From assembly GCA_029215795.1 (NCBI GenBank), contig JARDYH010000002.1, positions 62,287,001 through 62,351,000 on the forward strand: a stretch of 64,000 bases of DNA. The letters run 5' to 3'. The stretch comes from Anniella stebbinsi (lineage: Eukaryota > Chordata > Lepidosauria > Squamata > Anniellidae). This document shows positions 1 through 10,818 of this stretch, piece after piece. The notes beneath the pieces are model-generated. The model did not search any database. It was not told the DNA's origin and saw only the letters and a list, made by a program, of their open reading frames with translations. Numbering within the stretch: position 1 is the first letter of the stretch; every line of letters starts with the position of its first letter. Made by a program: the position numbers and the translations under genes.

Positions 1-668
1 ACTGGTGGGGATTTTCATGGCCTAGGCCCATATATTTCAGAGAAAGCACCTCTCTTATATTGTCCCCTATGCCAGTTTCTCAGAACTTGCTTCAAGTTCC
101 AATACTCCATGCCAACTGGTGAAGGCAAACTTTTACATCAATTGCCTCAAGCCTGTAGAATAAACTCCCTGTCCCAAAAGCAGCTACTCCATTTAGCATT
201 CAACTGCCTAGTTTGTTTTTTATTGATGCTAGTTTTTTCTGATTTGTTGAATTTGTTTTGTTGTTACAAAATGGCTAACAAGGTGGCTAAACAAATGGTT
301 TTAATAAGCAAATGAATACATTTATCTCTTGGATATTACAGATTGGCTGGGCTCACACATCACGCTAACCCATGGTGGGTGACAAGCTATGCTGGGTAGG
401 TGGTTATGCAAACAACCTACTGTGTTCCCATCAGATGATCTGACAAACAAGCAACACAGGGCAGTTTATTTCACTCCTCCTCCTGTAGTCCTCCTGCCCA
501 GCCAGGCAGGTATCCCAGCTTCCTCTGCAGTGGGAATAGAGATTGCTTGAGAGGAGCAGAGCTGTGGCAGCACTTTTGGCTGCGCTTGCTGAGCCACTTT
601 GTAGGCGATTTTAACAATCGTCACATGCAGAAGAGTGCAGTACATATTCAATTCAGATAGTTTTAAGA
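1..668. other. unannotated AT-rich DNA
   Basis: No gene or repeat is recognised here. The short open frames have no similarity I can name. Confidence 0.4.
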
Positions 669-715
669 TTTAGGCTGCAATCCTATACAGACTTACCTGG
701 GAGTAATCTAACTGA
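669..715. repeat. short dispersed squamate-type repeat fragment
   Basis: The stretch around 'tcctatacagacttacctgggagtaa' (core 'acttacctgggagtaa') matches a motif that recurs in the window, for example near 10740-10815, 21505-21605 and 57355-57510. All carry variants of 'ggacttactcc..agtaa' followed by 'cataggattgca'. It is common in reptile genomic DNA, but I cannot name the family. Confidence 0.4.
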
Positions 716-728
716 ACTCTGTGCAGCT

Positions 729-874
729 CAGTTGGGGGCTCCGATGTCAGTGGGCGGTGAATCTGCTTCAGGTTTCAATCAGAACCAATCAAAACTCTAA
801 AGGAGCTATCCAAGGTGATTGAAACCGGAGTGGATTCACCATCCGACTGACATCGGAGCCTCCAGCCTCCAGTG
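729..874. mobile_element. palindromic MITE, CAGTGG...CCACTG family, copy 1
   Basis: The two ends are inverted copies of each other: 'ggctccgatgtcagtggg' on the left and 'gactgacatcggagcc' on the right. The flanking 8-mers 721-728 and 875-882 agree at 6 of 8 positions, as expected for an old hAT-type target duplication. Related copies lie at 1252-1443 and 15927-16147. It is too short to encode a transposase. Confidence 0.6.
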
Positions 875-1251
875 ATGAAGCTTACTTCAGATTAGACATA
901 CATAGGATTGCACTGTTTACATGCATTATGATGCAATCCAGATAAGGTTAGGCTTTCCTAAAAGCCAAGTCAAACCGGATATGATGGCAGCAGGTCCATG
1001 TATTTAAACACAGAATTGTCCCAATTATGTAGATGGGAGGTATGGGAGTGGGTGTCAAATTATTAACAGAAAAAGAGTCATGTGAATGAACCCTTCCTGT
1101 GCCTGATGCTCTCCCCAAGCATTTTTCAAACAGCCAAGACCACTTCCACTTCTGGAGCTGGCTAAGGAGAAAAACACCCAGAGGTAGAAGCTGTGGAGAA
1201 GTATTCTCCACCCATGCAATCCCTTTGCTACCAAAATGGGATCCCACCATT

Positions 1252-1443
1252 CAGTGGAGCCTGGTAGCTCTGATGTCAGTGGGGCAGTGAATTCACTCCA
1301 GTTTTCAATCAGAAACCCCCCATACCTCCCTTCTACATGATTGGTGTTTTGCACCTTGGATAACTCCTTTAGAGTTCTGACCGGGTCTGACTGAAACCCA
1401 AAGTAGATTCACTGCCCCACTGACAATGCAGCCACCACTACTG
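1252..1443. mobile_element. palindromic MITE, CAGTGG family, copy 2
   Basis: The left end starts 'cagtggagcctggtagctc' and the right end carries 'ccccactgacaatgcagcc', an imperfect inverted copy. Inside are the shared segments 'tttcaatcagaa' and 'cctttagagttctgac'. The copy is diverged and shows no clear target duplication. Confidence 0.55.
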
Positions 1444-4400
1444 GGTCTATTTCAAGCTGAACTCATGGAATGACTCACAGTGGGGAAAGTGGTGACTGAA
1501 ACCTCCAACAGCAATAGCCAACATAGCCAAAGGTGAGGGGAGTTGCATGCCAACAACATCTGGAGAGGCCCCGTCCATCCCTGGACTAGCGTTTGAGCCA
1601 AAAGTTCTCTAGTCTCAGAGAATAGTTAAACTAAGGTTAAAATCAAGTAAAACACCTTTGCCACACACATGATGTCAGACATTTTATAACAAATTACATG
1701 GATTGCTTAGTAAGCCCTAAATGCCATAATTTACTCAAACATTCATCAGCACCCCTAATGAAAAGCCTTCATTGCTAGGCAATGGATAAAAGCAGCCATT
1801 AGTCTTTGAACTGTAAGGTTTTTATTTATATTTTTACCAACAAGAAACAAATCCTGGAGTAAATATCATCTGGGTGCGCACATAATAAGGTCCAGAGAGA
1901 CACATCCAGAAGTTGCCTTTTTTAATCCAACCCTGAATGATGTTGGAAGTTGTTTTCTGTTCTTTTAGAGCTTTGCAACTGCCAGAATAACTGCAAGGCT
2001 TGCAAGTCCTAGTATATCTCAAGCCTTTCCCAAGGCACCCCAACACTATACTGAAGCACTGAAACTATGGCAACCGAATAAGAAAGCAGCTTCCATGATT
2101 AATAGATGAAGAGGCCAAGGACAGTGTCAAACTAGGCCATAACTCAAGAACGGAAGAGGAATTAGCACAGATCTATGTCAAGCTGGCAATAAACAGTAGG
2201 TATCAATAAAAAATCGTTTTCCTTGGGGGGGGGGGGAACTCATCAAAATTGCAGCAAATTATCTGCTTCTGAATTTCTTACTTCCGGAAAAAGATTTCTC
2301 CCATGCAAGTGGCTAGAAAAACATTCACTAGAATGGAGCACTGTTGGCTAGCAAAAAGATTATCTGGCATTTTAGAAGCTTCTAGTCTGGCAGCACAAGG
2401 TGGGGGGCGATGCACTCTGGAATTAGGATGTAGCTTTCACTATTTTACTAGAGACTCAGAAGCAAGACCTTTCCCTTTCGGTTGCTGCATAAGAATACTC
2501 TTATTTTAATTGCTGGATGGTTTTTGTGAGGATGCTGCGGCTAGGCAATATTGATGGAAAGTATGTGGCATAAATACTTTTTTAAGTGCATAATCAATAT
2601 GACAATCACAATACAACACTGGGAAAATATCTAGGCAGTATATTCAGACTATAGCTGAATCCCTGTAATGAAGACATCCATTCCCAGCTGGATATAGAAT
2701 CCACAGGAGTAGAAGGGTATATTTTTTTTAAAAAAAACCATTGTGCCAACAGCCTCATCTTACACAGTCTGGCATGTAGGCAAAAATAAAAATACCACAG
2801 ATTTCAGCATGGTAAGCCCAATTCCTTTCTCGGTGAGAGGGCCAATATATTCAATACAAATTCAAGTGTCCACACTGAAATACTGTATATAGCAATAGCT
2901 ATTAAAAAATACTTTTAAAAGGAAAGGTCAGTACTGAATGCTGTGAGTTACCATATGTCTTCCCTCTTGAGATGCAGCAACTGGCAGTCCTGTTAATAGC
3001 TGGCTTATCATTTTCCATCCCTGCTTCAATCTGTACTGATACACTGTGGGGTTTTGTTTTAAGTAGTCCATTTAAACAAAAAGGAAATAAATCTTTCATA
3101 CACCTAAAGGAAGAAGAAAAAACCTTCTTTTGGGCTGGTAACATTCCATGTAAAAAAAAGTTCATGATTTCAGGAAAATTAAGCTGTTCATGCTGTTTCC
3201 CAACAAATTAGCATAGCATGCATCTCTATGGCAGGGCTGTCAATTAAAAGTAACTGTTGATTAAGCCTTACCTTGAATCAAATTTTAAATACGAAAACAG
3301 ATCACTCAGAGACTTCCATTTTGGTTATCTGTTACATGCATTGGATGATTTGATGGGGGTGTATATGTATAACGGTACAATTTTCCTTCAGTTCCTGCTA
3401 TCCTTCTTTATTTAACATTAGCAGCTAACTGTCAAGATTAGTAGGCAGCTTTCATATCAATATACTTAGCATTTACAATTCTCTGGCAGTCTGAATATTT
3501 CAAATGTTTCATCTTTCCAATGTTATTTTCATTTTCACAGCAAGTTTCTGAACCTCAAGGCCACATCTACTGTCTTAGGTGTACCTGGGCTGTTACTACT
3601 TCTGTCATGGGAGCACCTGAATGCTTCTCCATACAAAACAAGCCAACATATAAGGTTGCATCCATGTAGTCTGGCGATTCAACCCTGTCACTCAATGTTG
3701 CCACTTCAATAAGATTTAGACCTATGTTATAACTTTATGAAAGACTGTAATTGCTACAAGCTAGTTTTTGGAACAAAGGTAAATATAATCAACAAAGAGC
3801 ACACTGTGACTTTTCTAGTACACTATAGGTAATTCAGGATGGGGAATCTTGGTCTCTAAGTAGCTAAAAGTACTAATAACTCACAGAAGTAGGTCACTAT
3901 CCCACTGGAAAACTACACACGTCTTTATGCAAACAGATACAGATAATACTACTGGCAATTTTAATTCAAGATTCCATAAATCTGTCTCTATTTTTTAGAT
4001 CAAGAATATGACTAGCAGTGTATTAGAAAACCATAATAAAAGCAGGGCTGTTAATTCATGGTTCCAAGCCAAATTCCTGATAAGATAATTAAGTACTGCT
4101 GACTATCTTTCAGCACAATCCACCAAAGTTCTTGGATTTAAGCCAATTTCTTCTCACTGAAATTGACTGTACTAATTCAGCTTAAATCCAGTTATTTTAG
4201 CTTACTTTATAGAGAGTAAGCTGAGTAAATTTTGTTAGATGAACAGTATCACCGACATCAAATAATCAGCACTTGAAATATTGGCCCAAACCTATTCCAA
4301 AGTATAAGCCACTTGCCTAGAATCCTCTCTAAACCCCAGATTTTGCATTTGTAGCCCTCTCGTGTTTTCCCATAGCTTCTTCCATCTTTTTTCTTACCAC

Positions 4401-4686
4401 AAAATACCATCAAGGAGAGGGGAAAAAAAATCCCAAATAGCTGCACAATGCCTTTTGAGTGTTAGCACTAGAAGACCCACCACCACCATCTCAGGCCTTT
4501 CCTACACCATAGGGGTGTAGAGGAAGAGAGGGAGGGCAATCCTGGAAGTACCTAATACACACCATCGGCGCACAGGGCCCAGCCGGGGCCATCCCAGGCA
4601 AAAAGCCTGGTGTGGAAAGAGCCTCAGTCTGGTAGCCCCCACAACACATGATCTCCCTTAACTACTAATCATGTCCATTTTTAGTA
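1444..4686. other. unannotated AT-rich DNA
   Basis: No gene or dispersed repeat is recognised. A 12-base G run lies at 2225-2236 and an A/T run near 2721-2738. All open frames are short and unconvincing. Confidence 0.4.
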
Positions 4687-4994
4687 CCATACGTTAGGGT
4701 GACCAGATAAAATCCAGGTCAGGGCTCATGTAACTTTAACAGTTGTAGAGAAAAGGGAATTTCAGCCAGTGTCATTTGTATGCAATTAGTTCCTGGTGAT
4801 ATTCCCTCTTCATCACAACAGTTAAAGGTGCATGCACTATACTAGAGTGACCAGATACAAAAGAAGGCAGGGGCCCTGCAACTTTAACAGTTGTGATGAA
4901 GAGGGAATATCACCAGGAACTAATTGCATACAAATGACACTGGCTGAAATTCCCTTTTCTCTACAACTGTTAAAGTTACATGAGCCCGACCTGG

Positions 4995-6370
4995 CTTTTT
5001 TTTATTTATTTATTTCATTTCTAACCCGCCTCTCCATCTAGATCGAGGCGGGGAACAACACCAAATATAAATATAAAACAATAAAATAGATAAACCGTTA
5101 AAACAGATAAAAACAAATACATTATTAAAAACATCTTAAAATTAAACTGGATAGGCTTGCCGGAAGAGAACAGTCTTCACGGCTTTCTTAAATTCCAGAA
5201 GACTGCTAATTTGTCGAATCTCCTCAGGCAGGCCATTCCACAGCCTGGGAGCGGCAGAAGAGAAGGTCCTCTGGGTAACACTCGTCAGCCTAGTTCTGGC
5301 TGACTGAAGTAAATTCTTCCCAGAGGACCTGAGTGTGCGGGGCGGATTATACGGGAGAAGGCGATCCCGCAGGTAACCTGGACCCAAACCATGTAGGGCT
5401 TTAAAGGTAATAACCAACACTTTATACGTCGCCCGGAAACTAATGGGCAGCCAGTGGAGTGATTTTAAGATTGGTGTTATGTGGTCACCTCTAGGTGTAC
5501 CGGTGACCAACCTGGCTGCCATATTTTGAACTAACTGGAGTTTCCGGACTAGGCACAAAGGTAGCCCTATGTACAGCGCATTGCAGAAGTCGAGCCTCGA
5601 AGTTACCAGTGAGTGCACTACCATCTTTAGGTCTTCCAACTCTAGGAAGGGGCGCAGCTGGCGTATCAGCCGAAGCTGATAGTAGGTACTCCTGGCCGTC
5701 GCATCTATCTGGGCTGTCATTTGGAGCGACGGATCCAGGAGGACCCCCAAGCTGCGAACACAGTCTTTCAGGGGGGGTGTAACCCCATCCAGAACTGGTT
5801 GACACACCTCCAAACCCAGGTTGTGGCCTCTGACAGCAAGCACCTCCGTCTTGTCTGGATTCAGCTTCAGTTTGTTTTTCCTCATCCAGCCCATTACCGC
5901 CTCCAAACATTCATTCAGAGGAGACACACTATCCTTAGCTGACGATGTTGTCGAAGGCACAGAGAAATATATTTGGGTGTCATCAGCGTACTGATAGCAC
6001 CCTGCCCCATGCCTCCGGATGATCTCTCCCAGCGGTTTCATATAAATGTTAAACAGCATTGGGGAAAGGATGGCACCTTGTGGTACACCACATATCAGCT
6101 CCTTCTTTGAAGAGCAGCTATCCCCAAGCATTACCATCTGGAACCTGCCCGAGAGATAGGACCGGAACCACTGAAGCACAGTGCCCCCAATTCCCAATCC
6201 CCTCAGGCGTTCCAGAAGAATACCATGGTCGATGGTATCGAAAGCCGCTGAGAGGTCCAGGAGTACCAACAGGGACACACTCCCCCTGTCAATACTCAGG
6301 CGTAGATCATCCACTAAGGCGACCATAGCAGTCTCAACTCCGTATCCTGCCCTGAAGCCGGTTTGAAATG
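4995..6370 (-). mobile_element. 5'-truncated L2-group LINE
   Basis: Read on the minus strand, this is the 3' part of a non-LTR retrotransposon. It starts inside the reverse-transcriptase region near 6370 and ends in a short AT-rich tail of ATTT/AAAT repeats at about 4995-5020. Its 3' UTR carries the sequence 'gatcgaggcgg' (minus-strand complement at 5041-5051), which recurs in truncated copies at 28658-28899 and 56508-56694. It lies inside the inverted-dimer MITE about 10 bp from that element's right end, so it inserted later. Confidence 0.85.
5142..6326 (-). CDS. L2-type LINE reverse transcriptase, C-terminal part
   Basis: A 394-residue open frame encodes the C-terminal two thirds or so of a LINE ORF2 protein, which copies LINE RNA at a nicked target site. 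Visible reverse-transcriptase motifs include LDLSAAFDTIDHG (about residues 22-34), GVPQGAILSPMLFN (about 80-93), the catalytic YADDTQIYF (about 112-120) and NKLKLNPDKTEVL (about 150-162). The C-terminus carries the L2-typical 'TFSSAAPRLWNGLPEEIR'. The start is not native: the frame continues upstream to the 5' truncation with L2-like residues 'GFRAGYGVETAM'. No endonuclease domain is present, so the copy cannot move by itself. The lack of any stop over 1.18 kb suggests a fairly young insertion. It is not a host gene. Confidence 0.88.
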   Translation of the reverse strand: MVALVDDLRLSIDRGSVSLLVLLDLSAAFDTIDHGILLERLRGLGIGGTVLQWFRSYLSGRFQMVMLGDSCSSKKELICGVPQGAILSPMLFNIYMKPLGEIIRRHGAGCYQYADDTQIYFSVPSTTSSAKDSVSPLNECLEAVMGWMRKNKLKLNPDKTEVLAVRGHNLGLEVCQPVLDGVTPPLKDCVRSLGVLLDPSLQMTAQIDATARSTYYQLRLIRQLRPFLELEDLKMVVHSLVTSRLDFCNALYIGLPLCLVRKLQLVQNMAARLVTGTPRGDHITPILKSLHWLPISFRATYKVLVITFKALHGLGPGYLRDRLLPYNPPRTLRSSGKNLLQSARTRLTSVTQRTFSSAAPRLWNGLPEEIRQISSLLEFKKAVKTVLFRQAYPV

Positions 6371-6388
6371 GGTCACCCTACCATACGT

Positions 6389-6639
6389 CATCTACATAGC
6401 TGGCAGTGACAGTGATTCACAGTCAGGGGCTAACTAGGCAATGCAAGCTAATGCATTCATAACATGCCCAGCGTGCCTGAGCACGTGGTGGCCGTTGTGG
6501 GTGGGGGGGTGGGGTGATGAGGTGGTGTGGGATGCAGCCACTGGCTGCTCCAGTGGTGCCACCGTGACAGGGAGGGGTTAGAGTGAGCTTAAATTCAGGC
6601 TTGCCCTCCCTGCGGCCTCTTTGTTCTGCTTATTCATTT
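6389..6639. other. unassigned sequence
   Basis: This is a G-rich stretch ('gggtgggggggtgggg' near 6505). No gene is seen. It may belong to the LTR-like unit that follows. Confidence 0.3.
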
Positions 6640-6877
6640 GGGCAGCAATGATTGGGTCTACTGAAAGGTAGATCCCTGATATTGCAAGCGACAGCCACTT
6701 TGGAAGCAATCTGGCAGCGTTGGCCAGGCACAGTGATCATCTGGTCCGGTTTATTGCGGGCAGCAATGATTTGGGTCTACTGAAAGGTAGAGCCCTGATA
6801 TTGCAAGCGATAGCTGATTTGGAAGCAATTTGGCAGCATTGGTCAGGCATAGCGATCATCCGATGCTGTTTATTGCC
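6640..6877. repeat. two-copy tandem repeat, about 119-bp unit
   Basis: The unit beginning 'gggcagcaatgattgggtct' near 6640 is repeated from about 6758 with a one-base insertion and scattered differences. Both units contain 'ctactgaaaggtag', 'ccctgatattgcaagcga' and 'tttattgc'. Such duplications are common just upstream of or inside LTR and DIRS-type retroelement ends. Confidence 0.75.
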
Positions 6878-7059
6878 ACGGCTTAATTGGAAAGTGGGCA
6901 ATGATCATCAAACCCTGGAAAGGGTGCATAAGAAAGTAATAATCACATTTTAAAGAATTGCTTAAGCACAGGGATTACAGTATCCAACACCCTGCGATTG
7001 TGCTAATGCGGAGGGAGCTATTTTGATTGGATGGCATTCAGTTTTCTGACGTCGGTAAT

Positions 7060-7570
7060 GATTTAATTCTAGAGGATCGGCAGAGAGGTTTAAAAGAAGT
7101 TATTGAGTCTAGGTGGGGCGGGGAGTGACTAAACAAGTGCTTTGTCACTCCCTGTGGCAGGTAGGTGTGGGCATCTAGAGCGGTGTAGGGTAGGTGAGCA
7201 TTCACAGGCACTGTTTCGGTGATTGGTAATGCCTGAGGGCCACCAGCTGTGAGTTATACGGCCTCAGCTGGCGGGATAAGGGTTACCTTTAAGGCCAACA
7301 TTCCTCACCTACTCGGAGCTGTACTGCGCGAGGGGAGGTTGACATTGGAAGGCTTTCCTACCCCATAAGGGGCAGTCTGGGTTGTGACGAACTGGGAAGC
7401 ACCATTTCACAGTGAATGGCTCGCCCTGAAATATTTAGGATGCCCGCATAGGTTAACCCACTCTGCAGATCTTTAATAAAGTGGCCCTGTTTAAAATCCA
7501 CTTCTGTGTGTCGCCTCGTTATTTCTCCACCCTCCATTACCAGCAATTGCAATTCCACAAATGCCAACTT
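7060..7570 (+). mobile_element. LTR-like or DIRS-like retroelement 3' region (tentative)
   Basis: A polyadenylation signal AATAAA at 7475-7480 is followed by 'gtggccctgttta' and a T/C-rich 'gtgtcgcctcgttatttc' stretch, the layout of the R/U5 part of retroelement termini. The tandem repeat at 6640-6877 lies just upstream and may belong to the same unit. No TG...CA boundary pair or target duplication could be fixed, so family and ends are uncertain. Confidence 0.4.
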
Positions 7571-8979
7571 TTGAGGTTAGTCAGTGCCCAAATGGGTGAT
7601 CCAGCTATTGCAACTCCCTAACCCAAAACTACATGGACAGGAAGAAAGGGAAGGAAGCTAATAACATCGTCACGTAACAGGGCAACCATCAGTATGTTTG
7701 CTCAGAAATCTCACTGAACTCATTAGAATTTAGGGCTAATAAATGTGCTCGGGATTGCAACCTCAGTGGCTTAAGGAAAGGGCTCAACTTCACATGCAGT
7801 TTCTGAGTAAAGGTTAGCGGCAAAAAAATATGGCAAGACACCCGGGTCGTTAGCCAAGGACTTTATGAATTGAGGTTTCCGGGGTGGGTGTGAAAAATGA
7901 TACTTGCTGAGCACTAGTAAGTGATGAAAGCAAAGTGTCATTAGGGCAGTGAAATAAATTTTTATTAGGGCTCCTATCTAGATGGCTACTAGTTCTAGCC
8001 TTACAAACTTGATTCCTGCTGTTACTGTCCTATCATGGCTGTGGGCTGAAACAGCAGCTGCCAACCCACAGGCAGCTGCATCTCTTTGTCAGGTGACCTG
8101 ATCACTGTATATCTCTTACCTACCTAACTGTGGTGCTTTGAAATGTAATTAGTTAATTACTGGAAGTACTTCATGACCCACCAATTGAATACATTACAGA
8201 AGAAATACTAGCTTCTGTTTGTTCTGCTGCTGTAGAGGAAAAGTTAGGAAGGAATTGGGAAAGATCCAGAATTTGGGAACAGAACCAGTTTAACAGTTGG
8301 GAATATCTACTCTAATCCACATTCAGGGCTACCAATAATCCATGCTTTCTCTTCTATTAGTAATTTTACTCAGAGACTGACCTGACCTACATAAACGCAC
8401 TTGTGGGCACACATCCACAAACAGAGCCATTGTGATCCCTTGTCCATTCCTATTCCTTGGGATGTTTTGCAACTGTAGTGAGTAGTATGCTCCATATTCT
8501 TAAAAGGCTACAAATATCCTTAGTGACATTAACAACGGCTTCTTTTCACTAGCCAGGTAATGAGACAACAGCCACTAAGTCCAGAGCTACAGAGCTAAAC
8601 TAATCCACTCCACAGAGTATAGGTGCACTTTGCACACTGGCAAACTCCTAGACATTAAAAGCCTTTATTTGGCTGAGATATATTTGGTAGCTTACTCAAC
8701 ATAATGTTTAATCCATCCCTGATTGGTTTCAATTGATTGTGATGTTACTTTTCTCCATCATTACATCAGGGTTGACATACTCAGAATCCACAATGACTGG
8801 TCAAGTATTTTCTCCGTAATATGATCCCTTAAAGATAAAAGGCCCTGACTCACAATTTAGTAAACATTAATGCTTTCTTCTAAGCCCCCCTGTCTGCAAG
8901 GCTTATTTATTTGATCACAATGGTCCCACTGACTTCAAAGAAACTACTTGGCTGAATAATTCCATCTGTCTTGGGTTTT
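7571..8979. other. unannotated DNA
   Basis: No gene, structured RNA or repeat is recognised. Base composition is moderately AT-rich with scattered short frames. Confidence 0.4.
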
Positions 8980-8997
8980 GAAAGATCAGGCCCATCA

Positions 8998-9209
8998 GAC
9001 TGTTGTACGCGCAAAAGTGGAAAGGACCAATAGTGCCCACAACAGAGGAATGGCTGGTGAAGATGGTGGAGTTGACTGAAATGGCAAAGCTGACATCAAT
9101 AATCAGAGAGAAATCAACACCTATATTTTTAATGGAATGGAAACCTCTTATTGACTTTCTGCAGAGGCAAGAAAAAAATGATGTATTTATCTGTGGATTC
9201 CTAGATTAA
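8998..9209 (+). pseudogene. L1 ORF2 C-terminal remnant
   Basis: The frame reads through 'EEWLVKMVELTEMAKLTSI' and 'MEWKPLIDFL' before a stop at 9207-9209. This matches the C-terminal region of L1 ORF2 proteins, where 'EMAKLT' and 'W.P.IDFL' are typical. About 70 residues remain of a protein that is normally over 1200 residues; no endonuclease or reverse-transcriptase domain is present. It is a dead fragment carried by the truncated insertion. Confidence 0.82.
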
Positions 9210-9459
9210 GATGATAATTTTGTAAGATAAAAGAAGGAGGGGAAGTTTGGTTGTGACTATGGAGTAAGATAAGATATGATTACATAATTTTGATGTGGAG
9301 AAAATCGGAAGTCATTCTTAATTTTGAATTTCAGTGTCTTGTCTTCGTTTTTGTTGTTGTTCTTTTTTCTTTGTATACGATGTTTGTAAGTTTGTAAGAT
9401 GTAAATAGGTGTTGCTTTGAAATAAGAAGACAAAATACCGTTTAAAAAGAAAGAAAAAA
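8998..9459 (+). mobile_element. 5'-truncated L1 LINE with 18-bp target duplication
   Basis: The insert is flanked by an exact 18-bp direct repeat that begins GAAAGATCAGG, at 8980-8997 and 9460-9477. It ends in an A-rich tail (9443-9459). It contains the last part of an L1 ORF2 frame and a 3' UTR of about 250 bp. A long target duplication, 3' A-rich tail and 5' truncation are the marks of L1 target-primed reverse transcription. Confidence 0.88.
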
Positions 9460-9477
9460 GAAAGATCAGGCCCATCA

Positions 9478-10734
9478 CTAATTATGCCATGCAGAAAAGA
9501 GGCAGTAAAGGCTTCACTTTTGTTCCTATTACATCTTTTCCTCCTGCCCCTGCCCACATATAATTTACCTTGAGAATTTAAAATGTTATAAGACACTCAA
9601 AATTTCAATGTACTGCTATGGGTGGTCTTTAACCTTTCAGGATAATGAGTGATAGACCTCCACAGTACAATGAACATTCATCTAGATAACACAGCAATGT
9701 ATTCCTGCAAATAGGCAGGATGCAATGCATGTGTTAGGGGAAATCAATTTAATCCCTTTATGTCCTCTGCTGCTGTAAACCATGTGAACTCCTTTCATAT
9801 GTATTTATGTATTATTCTTCCTACTCTTGTTGAGATGACAGTTTCCCCCTTTCCTTAACCAAACAAGCAAACAAACAAGTTTATAACTGCCTACTTCCTT
9901 TTAATGAGCACAGTTCTATTTTGAATTATCACAGATCATTAATTCACAGTCTCTCTCTCTCTTTTTTTATCAACCAAGGCGGCTCCTTGGCCTTAACCCC
10001 TGTTCCCCCTTTCTTCAGACTTCAGCAGCAATAGCTTCACTGTTCAAATTACAACCTGTGAAAAGGGTCTATAACTAGCATCTACTTTTGTTACCATTAA
10101 GTAACTGGGGATGTTAAGTACACATGTTCTTTATCCGTTTCAGTGCCCAGATACTTAACTTTTCAAGAACATTGGTTTAGCACATGAAGTAGATAATTTT
10201 AATCAATAGGAAAAAATAAACAACATGATGCTAACTAATGGAAAGTATGGAGAACATATGTGGACATTAGATTCTTTTTACTTATGGTTCAGATTTTCTT
10301 TGACTTTTTGTATAAAGCAAGTGAACCAGTCATGTTCTATCTATTGTATTCCCTGTCCCGCCTACCTGCCCCTGCCATGTTTTAGTATTTACAGGTAGGA
10401 TATGCCATCCTTGAGTTTCTTCATATGTTATACTATTACTACCAGTAGATTTTCCTAAGTAAGAAGGGCTCAGGGACAGATGGCCTTTATTTAGTTTTTT
10501 TAATGGCTTGGTCATTTTTGCTTTAAAGCTTTATAAGTAGCTTCCAAATTCTTAAATGGGATCATTCCAATCCAAGGAAATTATCCTATGCAGAGAAATA
10601 TCCTGGCAATGCACTTTCACATAAAGAGGACTATACTCTTGTCATCTCATGCACTAGACAGTATGTGGTTAATACTTTAACATTCTTTTTAAAAGTTTAA
10701 AGAGGCTAGATTTTCCCTGTTCCCCATTTTCAAT
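9478..10734. other. unannotated AT-rich DNA
   Basis: No gene or repeat family is recognised. A short CT run lies near 9951-9963. Confidence 0.4.
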
Positions 10735-10818
10735 GCAACCCTATACATGTCTATTCAGAAGCTGACTGAGTTCAATGGGACTTACTCCATGGTAAGCGGG
10801 CATAGGAATGCAGCCTTA
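10735..10818. repeat. short dispersed squamate-type repeat fragment
   Basis: It contains 'ttcaatgggacttactcc' followed by 'cataggaatgcagcc', the most complete copy in the window of the motif also present at 669-715, 21505-21605 and 57355-57510. Confidence 0.5.

Larger units (their letters stand above)
4695..6380. mobile_element. inverted-dimer MITE (hAT-like), dimer copy 1, split by an L2 LINE
   Basis: The element starts 'tagggtgacca' at 4695 and ends 'ggtcaccctacc' with the last element base at 6380. It is flanked by an exact 8-bp duplication, CCATACGT, at 4687-4694 and 6381-6388. Its own DNA is 4695-4994 plus 6371-6380; the rest is an inserted L2. The two halves are inverted copies: the segment with 'gaatttcagccagtgtcat' returns as 'atgacactggctgaaattc'. 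They meet at 'gcactatac/tagagtgacc' near 4835-4855, the same junction as the copies at 62298 and 62834. The 8-bp duplication and short TIR suggest hAT-type mobilisation, which is inferred. Confidence 0.8.
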
